From: Opitutia bacterium
GTDB lineage: Bacteria > Verrucomicrobiota > Verrucomicrobiia > Opitutales > Opitutaceae
Direction of reading: 5' to 3'
Assembly (NCBI GenBank): GCA_947453695.1
Contig: CANGHW010000018.1
Location: 1-64,000 of the forward strand
Length of the DNA: 64,000 nucleotides
Under the pieces are notes generated by a model. It was not told the DNA's origin. It did not search any database and was given only the letters and a program-made list of their open reading frames with translations. Of the stretch, positions 40,467-49,295 are shown piece by piece; position 1 is the first letter of the stretch; each line of letters opens with the position of its first letter. Position numbers and translations under genes: made by a program.

Positions 40467-41711
40467 ATGAGCGTTACCACAAACTCAGGTGCGATCGCCG
40501 GCGACGCGGAGCCACGCGCCCCCTCAGGTCGAATACTCTCCGTCGATGCTTTACGCGGCTTTGATATGTTCTGGATCATCGGGGGAGAGGAGGTCGCAAA
40601 AGCGCTGCAGCCAATGAGCGACGGCCCGGTGGTTACGGCCGTCGTGACCCAACTTAAGCACGTTGAGTGGGAAGGTTTCCGCTTCTTCGACGCGATCTTC
40701 CCGCTGTTCCTGTTTCTCGTGGGCGTGTCCATCGTGCTTTCGCTTGATCGCATGCGAGCGACGGAGGGACGAGGGGTGGCTTTCGGCCGCATCGCGCGCC
40801 GTAGCCTGCTGCTTTTCGCCGTGGGCATTTTCTACTACGGCGGTGTCGCCCGGACATGGCCGGACGTGCAGATCTTGGGGGTTCTTCCGCGGATCGCGCT
40901 CTGCTATTTCTTCGCGGCTACGCTGTATGTGTTCGTGCCGAGGAAAGGCATCGTCGTGGCGGCGGCGCTTTGTCTGGTGGGTTACTGGGCGATGATGATG
41001 TTTGTGCCGTTCCCCGACGTGAATCTGGCGCACGGCACGATTGGCAAGCGCGGCACCCAGGCGGAGGCTAAGCCGGCCGCGGAATTGCTCGCGGGAGCGA
41101 CGAGCACCGTCCACGGCATTTTTGCCGAGGGGCGAAACCTCGCTCACTACGCCGACTATCGCCTGCTCCCGGGCAAAAAGCGCAATCTTTACTACACCAA
41201 CGAGGGTCTGCTCAGCACAGTTTCGGCGGTCGCCACCACGTTGTTCGGCATCATGGCCGGGTGGTTGCTGACGAGCCCGCGTTGGACGGAAAGACAGAAG
41301 GTCGTGTGGTTACTCGGTGCGGGCGCGGCCGGTGTGGCGCTGGGCGTGCTGTGGGGACTGCAATTCCCCATCATCAAACGGATCTGGACCTCGTCCTTTT
41401 GTTTGGTGGCGAGCGGTTGTGCCGCGATGCTATTGGGCGGTTTCTATCTCATCGTGGATGTGTGGCGGTGGCAGAAATGGTGCGTGCCGTTTCTGTGGAT
41501 CGGTTCGAATGCCTTGGCCATTTATCTGGCCGTGAATCTGGTCGATTTCGAGGCGATCGCGGCCCGTTTGGTCGGCGGTGATGTGAAGGAGTATTTCGAC
41601 CTGCATCTCGCCAAGGGTTGCGGGAACCTGCTGGTCGCGCTCGTCGGACTGCTATTGCCGGTGTTGCTGGTGCGTTTTCTCTACCAGCGGAAGATCTTTA
41701 TCCGGTTATGA
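40467..41711 (+). CDS. Heparan-alpha-glucosaminide N-acetyltransferase-like (NagX/DUF5009) membrane protein
   Basis: RILSVDALRGFDMFWIIGGEEVAKAL...FFDAIFPLFLFLVGVSIVLSL; multiple TM helices. Confidence 0.82.
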   Translation: MSVTTNSGAIAGDAEPRAPSGRILSVDALRGFDMFWIIGGEEVAKALQPMSDGPVVTAVVTQLKHVEWEGFRFFDAIFPLFLFLVGVSIVLSLDRMRATEGRGVAFGRIARRSLLLFAVGIFYYGGVARTWPDVQILGVLPRIALCYFFAATLYVFVPRKGIVVAAALCLVGYWAMMMFVPFPDVNLAHGTIGKRGTQAEAKPAAELLAGATSTVHGIFAEGRNLAHYADYRLLPGKKRNLYYTNEGLLSTVSAVATTLFGIMAGWLLTSPRWTERQKVVWLLGAGAAGVALGVLWGLQFPIIKRIWTSSFCLVASGCAAMLLGGFYLIVDVWRWQKWCVPFLWIGSNALAIYLAVNLVDFEAIAARLVGGDVKEYFDLHLAKGCGNLLVALVGLLLPVLLVRFLYQRKIFIRL

Positions 41712-43207
41712 ACAAACGCTTCACCGCGCACTGTCGTCGGCTCCTGGTCAGCGCGGGATGCGCCGCACTTTTTTTGGCGGGCCGGTCGCACGGCGCCGGG
41801 ATATTGGCGCCACAAACTGCGATCGTTACCGTCTATCCGGAAAAACCTGGAATGAAAATCCCGGCGGACTTTCTCGGCTTCAGCTGTGAGAAGAAGATTC
41901 TGTCGCGGGATTGTTTTCAGCCGCAGAACACGGCGCTGATCCGCTTGTTTCAGTATCTCGGACCCGGGGTCTTGCGGATTGGCGGCCATGCGGTGGAGTC
42001 CACGTTCTGGTCCGCGGGTGATTCGGGCCCGCTCAAGGCGATGGCGAATGGCAAAGGCTACGAACCGGAGGAGCCGGTGACTCTAGGTCCGCGGTCGATC
42101 GATGGTTTGTTTGGTTTCGCCAAGGAAAGCGGTTGGCGGGTGATCTATGGATTGAACCTCGGGGCCAATCGTCCGGACATGGCAGCGGAGGAGGCGGCTT
42201 ACGCCCTGCAGGCAGGTGGGGCTGCGGTGTTGGCCCTAGAAGTCGGAAATGAGCCGAATCTCTTCAGCAGGAATGGCAAGAGCGCGAAGAACGATGCTCG
42301 GGACCTCAAGTTGCTCGTCTTGCGCGACGGTAAATACACCTACGAGAGATTTCGCGCCGAGTTTGAAGCCTACTACCGCGCGATCGTCGCCAAGTCGCCC
42401 CACGCACCGTTTGCCGGTCCGGGAACTACGAAGACCTGTGACTGGGTGCCGGGCTTTGCGCGTGATTTCAAGGGGCGGGTCGCACTCATCACTTCCCACA
42501 CCTATCCGCTTTCCGCCAAGGAGGAAGATCCGAAGTCGCCACGATTCGCGTCGATCGAAAACCTGCTGAGCACCAACATCGAGGAAGATTGGTTGCCGAA
42601 ACTCAAGGCAGCGACGGCGGCAGGTCTCCCTTGGCGTCTCGGGGAGTGCAATACGGCCTCAGGCGGAGGAAAACCCGGCGTCAGCAACGTGTTTGTCGCA
42701 GCGCTCTGGTGCGCCGACTTTTTGTTCAAAGTGGCCGAACGTGGCGGAGCGGGGGTAAATCTGCACGGCGGTTTTACGCCGGGCCGCTATTCGCCGATCT
42801 ATTTTCTCAACGGGGAATACCATCCGGCTCCGATCTACTACGGAATGCTGCTGTTTCGTCAGGCGGCGCAAGGGCGGGTCTTGCCCGTGGACTGCCAAAC
42901 ATTGGCCAAACTCACCGCCCACGCCGTATTGGGCGACGATCACAAGTTGCGTGTGGTGCTCATCAACAAAGACCTGACGCAACCGGTAAGGGCGACGATC
43001 GTGGCAGGTCCACTGCACACCAAAGCCCACGTTGTCAGACTTTGCGCGCCGTCTCCCACGTCTGCGGAGGGCGTGACACTCGCGGGCAGTGCTATCGCGA
43101 AGGATGGAACTTGGTCCCCGCAACCGGCCGAGGTAGTGCTGTGCGCGAACGGACACTATGATGTGACGTTACCACTCTCGAGTGCGGCAATGGTAACTAT
43201 CGAATGA
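41708..43207 (+). CDS. Secreted glycoside hydrolase, GH79-like (beta-glucuronidase/heparanase clan)
   Basis: Signal peptide; LGFSCEKK, VLALEVGNEPNLF, GECNTASGGGKPGVSNVFVAALWCADFLF, GVNLHGG. Confidence 0.75.
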   Translation: MNKRFTAHCRRLLVSAGCAALFLAGRSHGAGILAPQTAIVTVYPEKPGMKIPADFLGFSCEKKILSRDCFQPQNTALIRLFQYLGPGVLRIGGHAVESTFWSAGDSGPLKAMANGKGYEPEEPVTLGPRSIDGLFGFAKESGWRVIYGLNLGANRPDMAAEEAAYALQAGGAAVLALEVGNEPNLFSRNGKSAKNDARDLKLLVLRDGKYTYERFRAEFEAYYRAIVAKSPHAPFAGPGTTKTCDWVPGFARDFKGRVALITSHTYPLSAKEEDPKSPRFASIENLLSTNIEEDWLPKLKAATAAGLPWRLGECNTASGGGKPGVSNVFVAALWCADFLFKVAERGGAGVNLHGGFTPGRYSPIYFLNGEYHPAPIYYGMLLFRQAAQGRVLPVDCQTLAKLTAHAVLGDDHKLRVVLINKDLTQPVRATIVAGPLHTKAHVVRLCAPSPTSAEGVTLAGSAIAKDGTWSPQPAEVVLCANGHYDVTLPLSSAAMVTIE

Positions 43208-43297
43208 AAGGCGATCCGCGGTGGAGTTCGCACCTTCACTAGCCGCGTATGCAGAATCGGATGGCGAACTCATTTTTTGTGCGCCCGGCGAGCATAG

Positions 43298-43318
43298 TGG
43301 CAGAAGGGCAACACATGG
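43298..43318. repeat. 21-bp direct repeat, left copy
   Basis: tggcagaagggcaacacatgg; 19/21 identical to 43600-43620. Confidence 0.8.
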
Positions 43319-43319
43319 G

Positions 43320-43532
43320 TCATGTGTTGACTTTGCTTTTTTCGGTCCGCGGATCATAGCCGAGGAAGGCGATGATCGGGATCATGGCCTGCTTGGTCGG
43401 ACGGCATACGCCCCGTTCCCAGTTGCTCACGCTCAGCCAGGTATAGCCCGTCGCTTCAGCGACTTGTTGTTGCCCCCAGCCGAGTTCCAGGCGGCGCTTC
43501 TTGATGTGCTCGCCGATGGTCTTCGGGTGCAT
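43320..43532 (-). CDS. XRE-family small HTH regulator
   Basis: MHPKTIGEHIKKRRLELGWGQQQVAEATGYTWLSVSNWERGVCRPTKQAMIPIIAFLGYDP. Confidence 0.8.
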   Translation of the reverse strand: MHPKTIGEHIKKRRLELGWGQQQVAEATGYTWLSVSNWERGVCRPTKQAMIPIIAFLGYDPRTEKSKVNT

Positions 43533-43599
43533 CTTCACGCCGCCTTTCAGTGCCCACCAGTGCGGTGAAACTAGGCTGCGTTTAGCGCGTATTTCGAAC

Positions 43600-43620
43600 T
43601 GGTAGAAGGGCAATACATGG
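43600..43620. repeat. 21-bp direct repeat, right copy
   Basis: tggtagaagggcaatacatgg; abuts the right junction of the inserted block. Confidence 0.8.
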
Positions 43621-43621
43621 A

Positions 43622-44605
43622 TGCGGCCACATGCAGGAGCATATCCTGCGGCATCGCGTGGTCGGTTATCGCGAGGGGGATTTGCAGCGTCGGCTGCATG
43701 GCGAGGGCGCGCCGCTCCCGGCGGAGCAGCGCACGGCCTTTGAGCATCACTTGCCGGATTCGGCGGTCCTGGTGGCGTTTCCGCACGAGGCCTGGCCGCA
43801 TCTGCTCGGCGCGATGCGCGCCCGCACGCGGCGAAGCGGGGCGTGGTCGGGTCGGCTCACGCCGCGCGAGCGCGACTTGGCGGAGCGAATCATGGGCGAG
43901 ATCGGCGAGCGCGGGGCGCTGTCGTCCGAACAGATCGAGGATGATGGCCGCCGCGGCCGGCAGGTGTGGGGCAAGGCGACCCTCGCGAAGTCCACGCTGC
44001 AGAAGTTGTTTTTTCACGGCCGAGTCTTGATCGCGCGGCGCGAAAACAACCGGCGGTATTACGATCTGCCCGAGCGGGTGCTGCCGGCTGCGGTGCTGGC
44101 CCGACCCGAACCCACGGCGGAAGAGACCGCACGCTGGCTCGTGCATCTCAAGCTGCGGCAGCGGCGCCTCGTGCAGCTGAAGCGCGGCGAGCTGCCGCTC
44201 GTGGAGGACGCGGTGGTGCGGGTGCAGGTCGAGGGGTGTCCGCCGCTGTATGTGCGACGGGAGGACGCGCGGGAATTCGACGCGGCGGAGCAGCGCTGGC
44301 AAGAGACGACGGCAGAGCGGCCGGTGCTGCTGCTGGCGCCGCTCGATCCGCTCATCTACGACCGGCGGGTGACGGAGCGGTTGTGGGATTTCGACTACAC
44401 GTGGGAGGTCTACACGCCCCCGACGAAACGCGTGCGCGGTTACTATGCGCTGCCGGTGCTGGCGGGCACGGAAATCGTGGGGCACGTCGATCCGAAGGCA
44501 GAGCGGGACGCGGGGCGGCTGCGCGTGGTGTCGCGGCGCGTGCGACGCGGGCACCGGGTGATGCCGGCGGTGGCGGACTTGGCGGGGTTCTTGGGGTTGC
44601 GGTAG
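43622..44605 (+). pseudogene. YcaQ-like (HTH_42) winged-helix protein, 3' fragment
   Basis: CGHMQEHILRHRVVGYREGDLQRRLHGEG...LLLAPLDPLIYDRRVTERLWDFDYTWEVYTPPTKRVRGYYALPVLAGTEIVGHVDPKAERDAGRLRV is the family's C-terminal region. Confidence 0.82.
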
Positions 44606-44624
44606 GGGAAGCCGAAGGCTGAGG

Positions 44625-44935
44625 GGGGGAATGACTAATGACCAATGGTAGTGACTAATGTCTAGTGATGGAGGGTGGCCTGCGAATGGGGCGAGTGGGA
44701 TGGGGAAAGGACCAATGACCAAGGCGGAGGGGCCCGCGAATCATGCGAAGGGGGGCGAATTGCGGGGGGGCCTACGGAACACTCGGAAGACACGGAAACG
44801 GAGGAAGTGACCACGAAACACACGAAATACACGAAAGTGGAGGGGCGGGAAAGGGGCCAAGGACCAATGTCTAATAACGGAACGGCCCGCGAATGAGGCG
44901 AATGACAGAAGGGGCCATGGAATCCGCGGAGACGG
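44625..44935. repeat. Interspersed intergenic repeat cluster 1
   Basis: aatgactaatgaccaatg..., ccgcgaatgaggcgaatg, acacgaaatacacgaaa motif families. Confidence 0.7.
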
Positions 44936-45033
44936 AGCTGGTGACCACTAGTCACCTGAGAGGCGGCGGGGGAGGGGCGCAAAAAAGGCGGCACGCGCGA
45001 GGCGGGCCGCCGGGAAGGGGATGCTAGGAAACG

Positions 45034-45336
45034 TTATTTGTTCTTCTTTACCTTGGCCTTCTTGGCGCCGGCGTTGAGGGAGGTGATCTCCGTGTCGCTC
45101 AACTTGCCGTCGTGGTCTTTGTCGAGGGCCTTGAGGGATTCGTCGGTCGTGTCCGTGAAGGCTTTGCGGACGCCTTCCATCTCGTCGGCGTCGATTTTGC
45201 CGTTGGCGTTGGTGTCGAACTTCTTGAGGAGGGCCGAGTTGGTCTCGGTGGCTTTCTTGCGGTCGCCCTTGGCGGCGTGGGCGGCGGGAGCAAGAACGAG
45301 GGAGGCGGCGGCAAGCGCGAGGAGGAGGCGTTTCAT
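45034..45336 (-). CDS. Secreted EF-hand protein
   Basis: Signal peptide; two EF-hand loops DTNANGKIDADE and DKDHDGKLSDTE. Confidence 0.88.
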   Translation of the reverse strand: MKRLLLALAAASLVLAPAAHAAKGDRKKATETNSALLKKFDTNANGKIDADEMEGVRKAFTDTTDESLKALDKDHDGKLSDTEITSLNAGAKKAKVKKNK

Positions 45337-45424
45337 GGGAGTGGTGGGATTGGGTTAACGAACGGGGGTAAGACGGGCGGGGACGGGAGAGGTTACGGGG
45401 GAGGAGGGGGAGCGGGGTAGGGCG

Positions 45425-45610
45425 GGAGGGAAGGACCAAGGGCTGAGGGGGAATGACCAATGACCAATGTCTAATGACTAATGACGGAACGGCGGTGGTG
45501 TCAGGACATACCGGACCGGCCCGCGAATGGGAGACGGGGGGAAGGACCAAGGACCAATGACCATGGCTGAAGGGGCCGCGCCATACGCGAAAGACACGAA
45601 AGTCGGAGCG
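45425..45610. repeat. Interspersed intergenic repeat cluster 2
   Basis: gaccaatgaccaatgtctaatgactaatgacggaacgg, cccgcgaatggg, gcgaaagacacgaaag. Confidence 0.7.
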
Positions 45611-45713
45611 CTTTGGCGTCGCCTGGAGTTTCATGGGGCGGTCGGTTGGCCGCGAAGGAGCGCCCGAGTCCTTCGGCGTGGTGACAGCTCCCGCCAGATC
45701 TCCGCCCGGATGC

Positions 45714-46028
45714 GACAGCGCGCCGCCGGTTCATGACAGACGCCCGCCGGGCCACGACAGCGTGCCGCCAGCTCACGACGGCGTGCCGCCGGGTGATGAC
45801 AGACGCGCGCCAGCTCATGTCACCGCGCCGCCGGTTCGCGACAGAAGGCCGCCAGCTCACGACAGCGCTCCGCCAGCTCACGACAACACACTGCCGGGTC
45901 CCGACAGCGTTCCGCCAGCTCGCGACAGCAAGCCGCCAGCTCACGCCAGCGAGCCGCCGGGTCGTGACAGAAGGCCGCCGGGTCACGACAGCGCGCCGCC
46001 AGCTCATGACAGCAAGCCGCCGGGTCGC
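45714..46028. repeat. 21-bp minisatellite, 15 good units with exact period
   Basis: Unit starts at 45714, 45735, 45756, 45777, 45798, 45819, 45840, 45861, 45882, 45903, 45924, 45945, 45966, 45987, 46008; consensus about gacagcgcgccgccagctcac. Confidence 0.93.
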
Positions 46029-46477
46029 GACAGATCGGTATCTGGCTGCGATTCAAGGCGATCTGCGCCGAGTGAATTTGGGTGGTTAAGGCGTGTGATG
46101 TCCGGGCCGGGAGGAGATCGGCCGCAGACATGCAGATTTTTTCACTTTTTTCGGAGAAATCGGCGAATCCGCGAATCTCGCCGGTAAAGAGTAGTATGAA
46201 CATCACTCTTATTCGAAGCGGCCGCGGATGCGGCGATGGCCCGGAGTTCCCGGCGAGGCTCCGCGGGCTAGGTCATAAATCTGCAGAAAAATGCCGGCAA
46301 AACGGCGGGAGCACCTTTCTCCGGTCTCGGGCCGGACTCACGCAGTCGATCGGGTCGGATCGAGGCGATCGGCCGGCACCTTTCCGCCTGCGTCAGCCGC
46401 GCCCGTTCGAACCCGGGCCGGGGGCGAAACGGTCGGCCCCGGGGCGGAAACCACTTTGTCAGTAAAACCTAGATACA

Positions 46478-47236
46478 ATGAACACCACGCAAAAGAACGA
46501 ACTCAGTATGATTACCGCGGTCCAGGCTGTCCTGGACTCGATTATGGCAACGGGCGCTCCCCCTCTCCTGGGGGAGAAGAACGCCGCGTTGAAAACCGCC
46601 CGCAGTCGCATCCTCCTCTTGAACGCCGCGCAGGAATTTCCCGCGCAGGCCACGATGCGGATGCGCGAGCAGGCCTTGCACGAGGCGAGCGATCTCGTGG
46701 CGCGGGTGTCCGCAATGGTGGTGGGCCATGCCCGCACCGAGGGACTCCTGGACCTCGAGACGATCGCGAAGCTCACGCGGAGCGAGCTCCATTCGATGCG
46801 CCGGGCGGAACGCATGACCCGGGCGCGGCGCGTGCTGGAAGCGGTGCGGGCGGTGGCGCCGGCCGTCGCTCCCTACGGGGTGACGTCCGACCTGCTGGAC
46901 GGACTGGAGGTCTCGATCGAGACGGCTTCGGGGGCGGTGGAGAGCATGGCGAAAACCATGCTCAACAAGACCACCTCCACGGAGATGCTCGCCGAGGCGT
47001 TTCAGGAGGTGCGCGAGCTCCTCCGCAACCAGATCGATCCCATCATGGGGTTGATGGAGCGCACCCGCCCGGAGGCGGTCCTGCGCTACAAGCGCGCTCG
47101 TCGAGTCTTCAACTTCGGCGGGACCCGCGGTGGGGCGGAGGACGAGGAGACGCCGGCGACGACGCCGACGACTCCCGCCAGGGAGGTTGTGACCACGCCG
47201 GTGGAAAAGCTGCCGGTGGAAAAGCAGGCGGCGTAA
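46478..47236 (+). CDS. Conserved-looking helical protein of unknown function
   Basis: MNTTQKNELSMITAVQAVLDSIMATGAPPLLGEKNAALKTARSR...; followed by an intrinsic terminator. Confidence 0.65.
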   Translation: MNTTQKNELSMITAVQAVLDSIMATGAPPLLGEKNAALKTARSRILLLNAAQEFPAQATMRMREQALHEASDLVARVSAMVVGHARTEGLLDLETIAKLTRSELHSMRRAERMTRARRVLEAVRAVAPAVAPYGVTSDLLDGLEVSIETASGAVESMAKTMLNKTTSTEMLAEAFQEVRELLRNQIDPIMGLMERTRPEAVLRYKRARRVFNFGGTRGGAEDEETPATTPTTPAREVVTTPVEKLPVEKQAA

Positions 47237-47290
47237 GCTGCCGGGGAGTCACGTCCACGGCCACGGGGCTGGGGCGGTTGGGGTAAGGCG

Positions 47291-47322
47291 AAGCGCCGCA
47301 CGAGTATGTGCGGCGCTTTTTT
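47291..47322 (+). terminator. Intrinsic terminator
   Basis: aagcgccgcac-gagtat-gtgcggcgctt followed by ttt. Confidence 0.85.
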
Positions 47323-47329
47323 GTGGAGG

Positions 47330-47580
47330 CGCGGGGCGAGGGCGAGGGGCGATGGGCGCGGGGCGATGGGAGATGGGCGAGGGAGGAAAGGACCAATGAC
47401 CAATGTCTAATGTCGGACGTGTGCCCGCGAATGATGCGAATGGGACGCGAATGGCGGATGGCACGGAGGCGGAAACACGAAATACACGAAACCGATGAGC
47501 CCACGGAACACGCGGAAAAGGGACGGGCCGAAGGCGAAGGGGGGAAGGATCAAGGGCCAATGATCAAGGTCCAATCCCGA
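47330..47580. repeat. Interspersed intergenic repeat cluster 3
   Basis: gaccaatgaccaatgtctaatgtcgg, cccgcgaatgatgcgaatgggacgcgaatgg, aaacacgaaatacacgaaacc. Confidence 0.7.
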
Positions 47581-47913
47581 GATTGGGGCGGCCTGGCCAA
47601 AACGGGCGGCTCCTGGACGTCGCGTTACAATGGTCGACACTCACTTCGCCGCAGTTGGATTCTGTGCTGCCGCAAACGGTCCCGGTTGGTGCCAGTCCTT
47701 GACGGCTCGAAACCGGCTTTCGTCGTCCACCCTCGCTCGACTTCGGCGTTCGGGTTAAGCGACACCAGCGAGTTTGGGTTGCGCATGTCACGTCCCATTC
47801 CGGCGCACTGGCGTTCCTTGGGCCTTGGTTTGGCACACAGGTTCGCTTCCGGAATTTGTGGTGTGGATCATTCGGTGGTTTGCCATCGGCGGATCTGCGC
47901 CGCACTCTGGTTT

Positions 47914-48675
47914 ATGCATCGAGATGCCGGCTTGGACGCGATTGGTTGGACTCCGCTGACGGCGGCTTCTGCATTCACGCTGCCGCCCGACGAATTGCAT
48001 GTGTGGCGGGTGTCAGTTGATCGAGTGGGAGTGAAACTAGAGGAATGGAAAGCGCTTTTGACCGCGCGTGAGCAGGCGCGGCTGGAGCGGTTTCATTTCG
48101 CTAAGGACGCGCGGCGTGAGTTGGTGAGTCGTGGGGCCTTGCGCTGGCTTTTGCAGAGCTACTTGGGCCGTTCGTTGGCGGGAGAGGAGTTTGCGATCGA
48201 AGGAAAAGGTAAGCCGGTCTTGCGGGTAGGCTCGTCCGACGACCGCTTGGAGTTCAATAGTTCGCATTCAGGAGATTGGGTCCTTTTGGGGTTCTCGCAC
48301 GGACGGTCATTGGGGGTCGATCTTGAGCGTTGGCGCGAGATCGACGGTGAATCGATCGTGCGCGACTATTTCTCGCCGGCGGAATTCGCGGCGTGGAAGA
48401 ACGTTCCGACGTCGTCTCAAACCCGTTTTTTCTTTGACGGATGGACGCGCAAAGAAGCCTACCTCAAAGCGCTGGGCGTGGGATTGGCCAAGCCACTGGC
48501 CAGTTTTGAGGTAGCTCTCTCCGGGGAGGCTTCGTCATCGCTGATCACCGACAGCGAAGATGAACTCGCGAGCGAGCGGTGGCAGTGGTGCGATCTCGCC
48601 GTGGCAGCAGGTTACTCCGCTGCTGCGGTGGTGCGGCGGGGAATTACCCGTGTGCGCCAGTTTGAGCTGGTCTGA
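47914..48675 (+). CDS. 4'-phosphopantetheinyl transferase (Sfp-type)
   Basis: FNSSHSGDWVLLGFSHGRSLGVDLERWREID...YFSPAEFAAWKN...FFDGWTRKEAYLKALGVGL. Confidence 0.88.
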   Translation: MHRDAGLDAIGWTPLTAASAFTLPPDELHVWRVSVDRVGVKLEEWKALLTAREQARLERFHFAKDARRELVSRGALRWLLQSYLGRSLAGEEFAIEGKGKPVLRVGSSDDRLEFNSSHSGDWVLLGFSHGRSLGVDLERWREIDGESIVRDYFSPAEFAAWKNVPTSSQTRFFFDGWTRKEAYLKALGVGLAKPLASFEVALSGEASSSLITDSEDELASERWQWCDLAVAAGYSAAAVVRRGITRVRQFELV

Positions 48676-48709
48676 TCCGCGGCGCGGGAAGCGCGGCGCG
48701 GACGAATGA

Positions 48710-49276
48710 TCATCGCCCAACGCCGTTCGTCGGCACCGTCGTGGCTACAATGTCGATCACGGGACTGGGACGAGGGGACCCAAAACCGAGTTTGGCCGTG
48801 AGTTCCTGGCGGAAGGCGCTCCAGTCGAAGTTCAGATACGAACCGCCCTTTTCCGAGTGCCGGACGAAGGACTGGCCGAGCAGGGTGGTGTATCCGGCCA
48901 TCAACAACGGACCGGTGAACAGGCGAAGCGGTAGTGCGAGCCACGGCACGGTGGCATTAAGAAAGTCTCGCACGGCACGGGTGATGGGATTCTGCGACAA
49001 ATAGTAGTTGAGTAAGCCGCCCGCCGCCGAGGCGAGCAGCGCCCGTCCGGCGTCGTGGGAGAAGGGCACCCCGTAGAGGCGGGAAATATCGCTCAGCATG
49101 TCGAGCTGCACGCTGGTGACGGCGATGCTGCCGGCCACGGGCAGGGGAATCATGCTGGCAGCGGCGCAAAGTGCCGCGTGGTGCCGGATAATCTTCTGGG
49201 CCTGACGGGAAAGCTCAGGGGTGGGGAGCCTCACGGAAGGTTGGGCCGAGGCGGGCGGCGCGGATGCGGCGGTCAT
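48710..49276 (-). CDS. DUF697-like membrane protein
   Basis: HHAALCAAASMIPLPVAGSIAVTSVQLDMLSDISRLYGVPFSHDAGRALLASAAGG, parallel to the two paralogues nearby. Confidence 0.65.
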   Translation of the reverse strand: MTAASAPPASAQPSVRLPTPELSRQAQKIIRHHAALCAAASMIPLPVAGSIAVTSVQLDMLSDISRLYGVPFSHDAGRALLASAAGGLLNYYLSQNPITRAVRDFLNATVPWLALPLRLFTGPLLMAGYTTLLGQSFVRHSEKGGSYLNFDWSAFRQELTAKLGFGSPRPSPVIDIVATTVPTNGVGR

Positions 49277-49295
49277 CGGTTCGTAACAGGGCGGT

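Larger units (their letters stand above)
33077..43621. mobile_element. Putative ~10.5 kb genomic insertion splitting the ycaQ-like gene
   Basis: The two halves of one protein family flank this block in the same orientation; TGCGGCC at 33070-33076 and 43622-43628. No integrase or transposase recognised. Confidence 0.65.

Noticed and set aside
45714-46028. CRISPR array
   Set aside because: The 21-bp periodic region has no long spacers, no cas genes nearby, and variation occurs within units rather than as unique spacers.
45501-46206. Confident protein-coding call for any one of the ORFs over the minisatellite
   Set aside because: Five of six frames are open as a by-product of the repeat; no frame can be preferred from one sequence.
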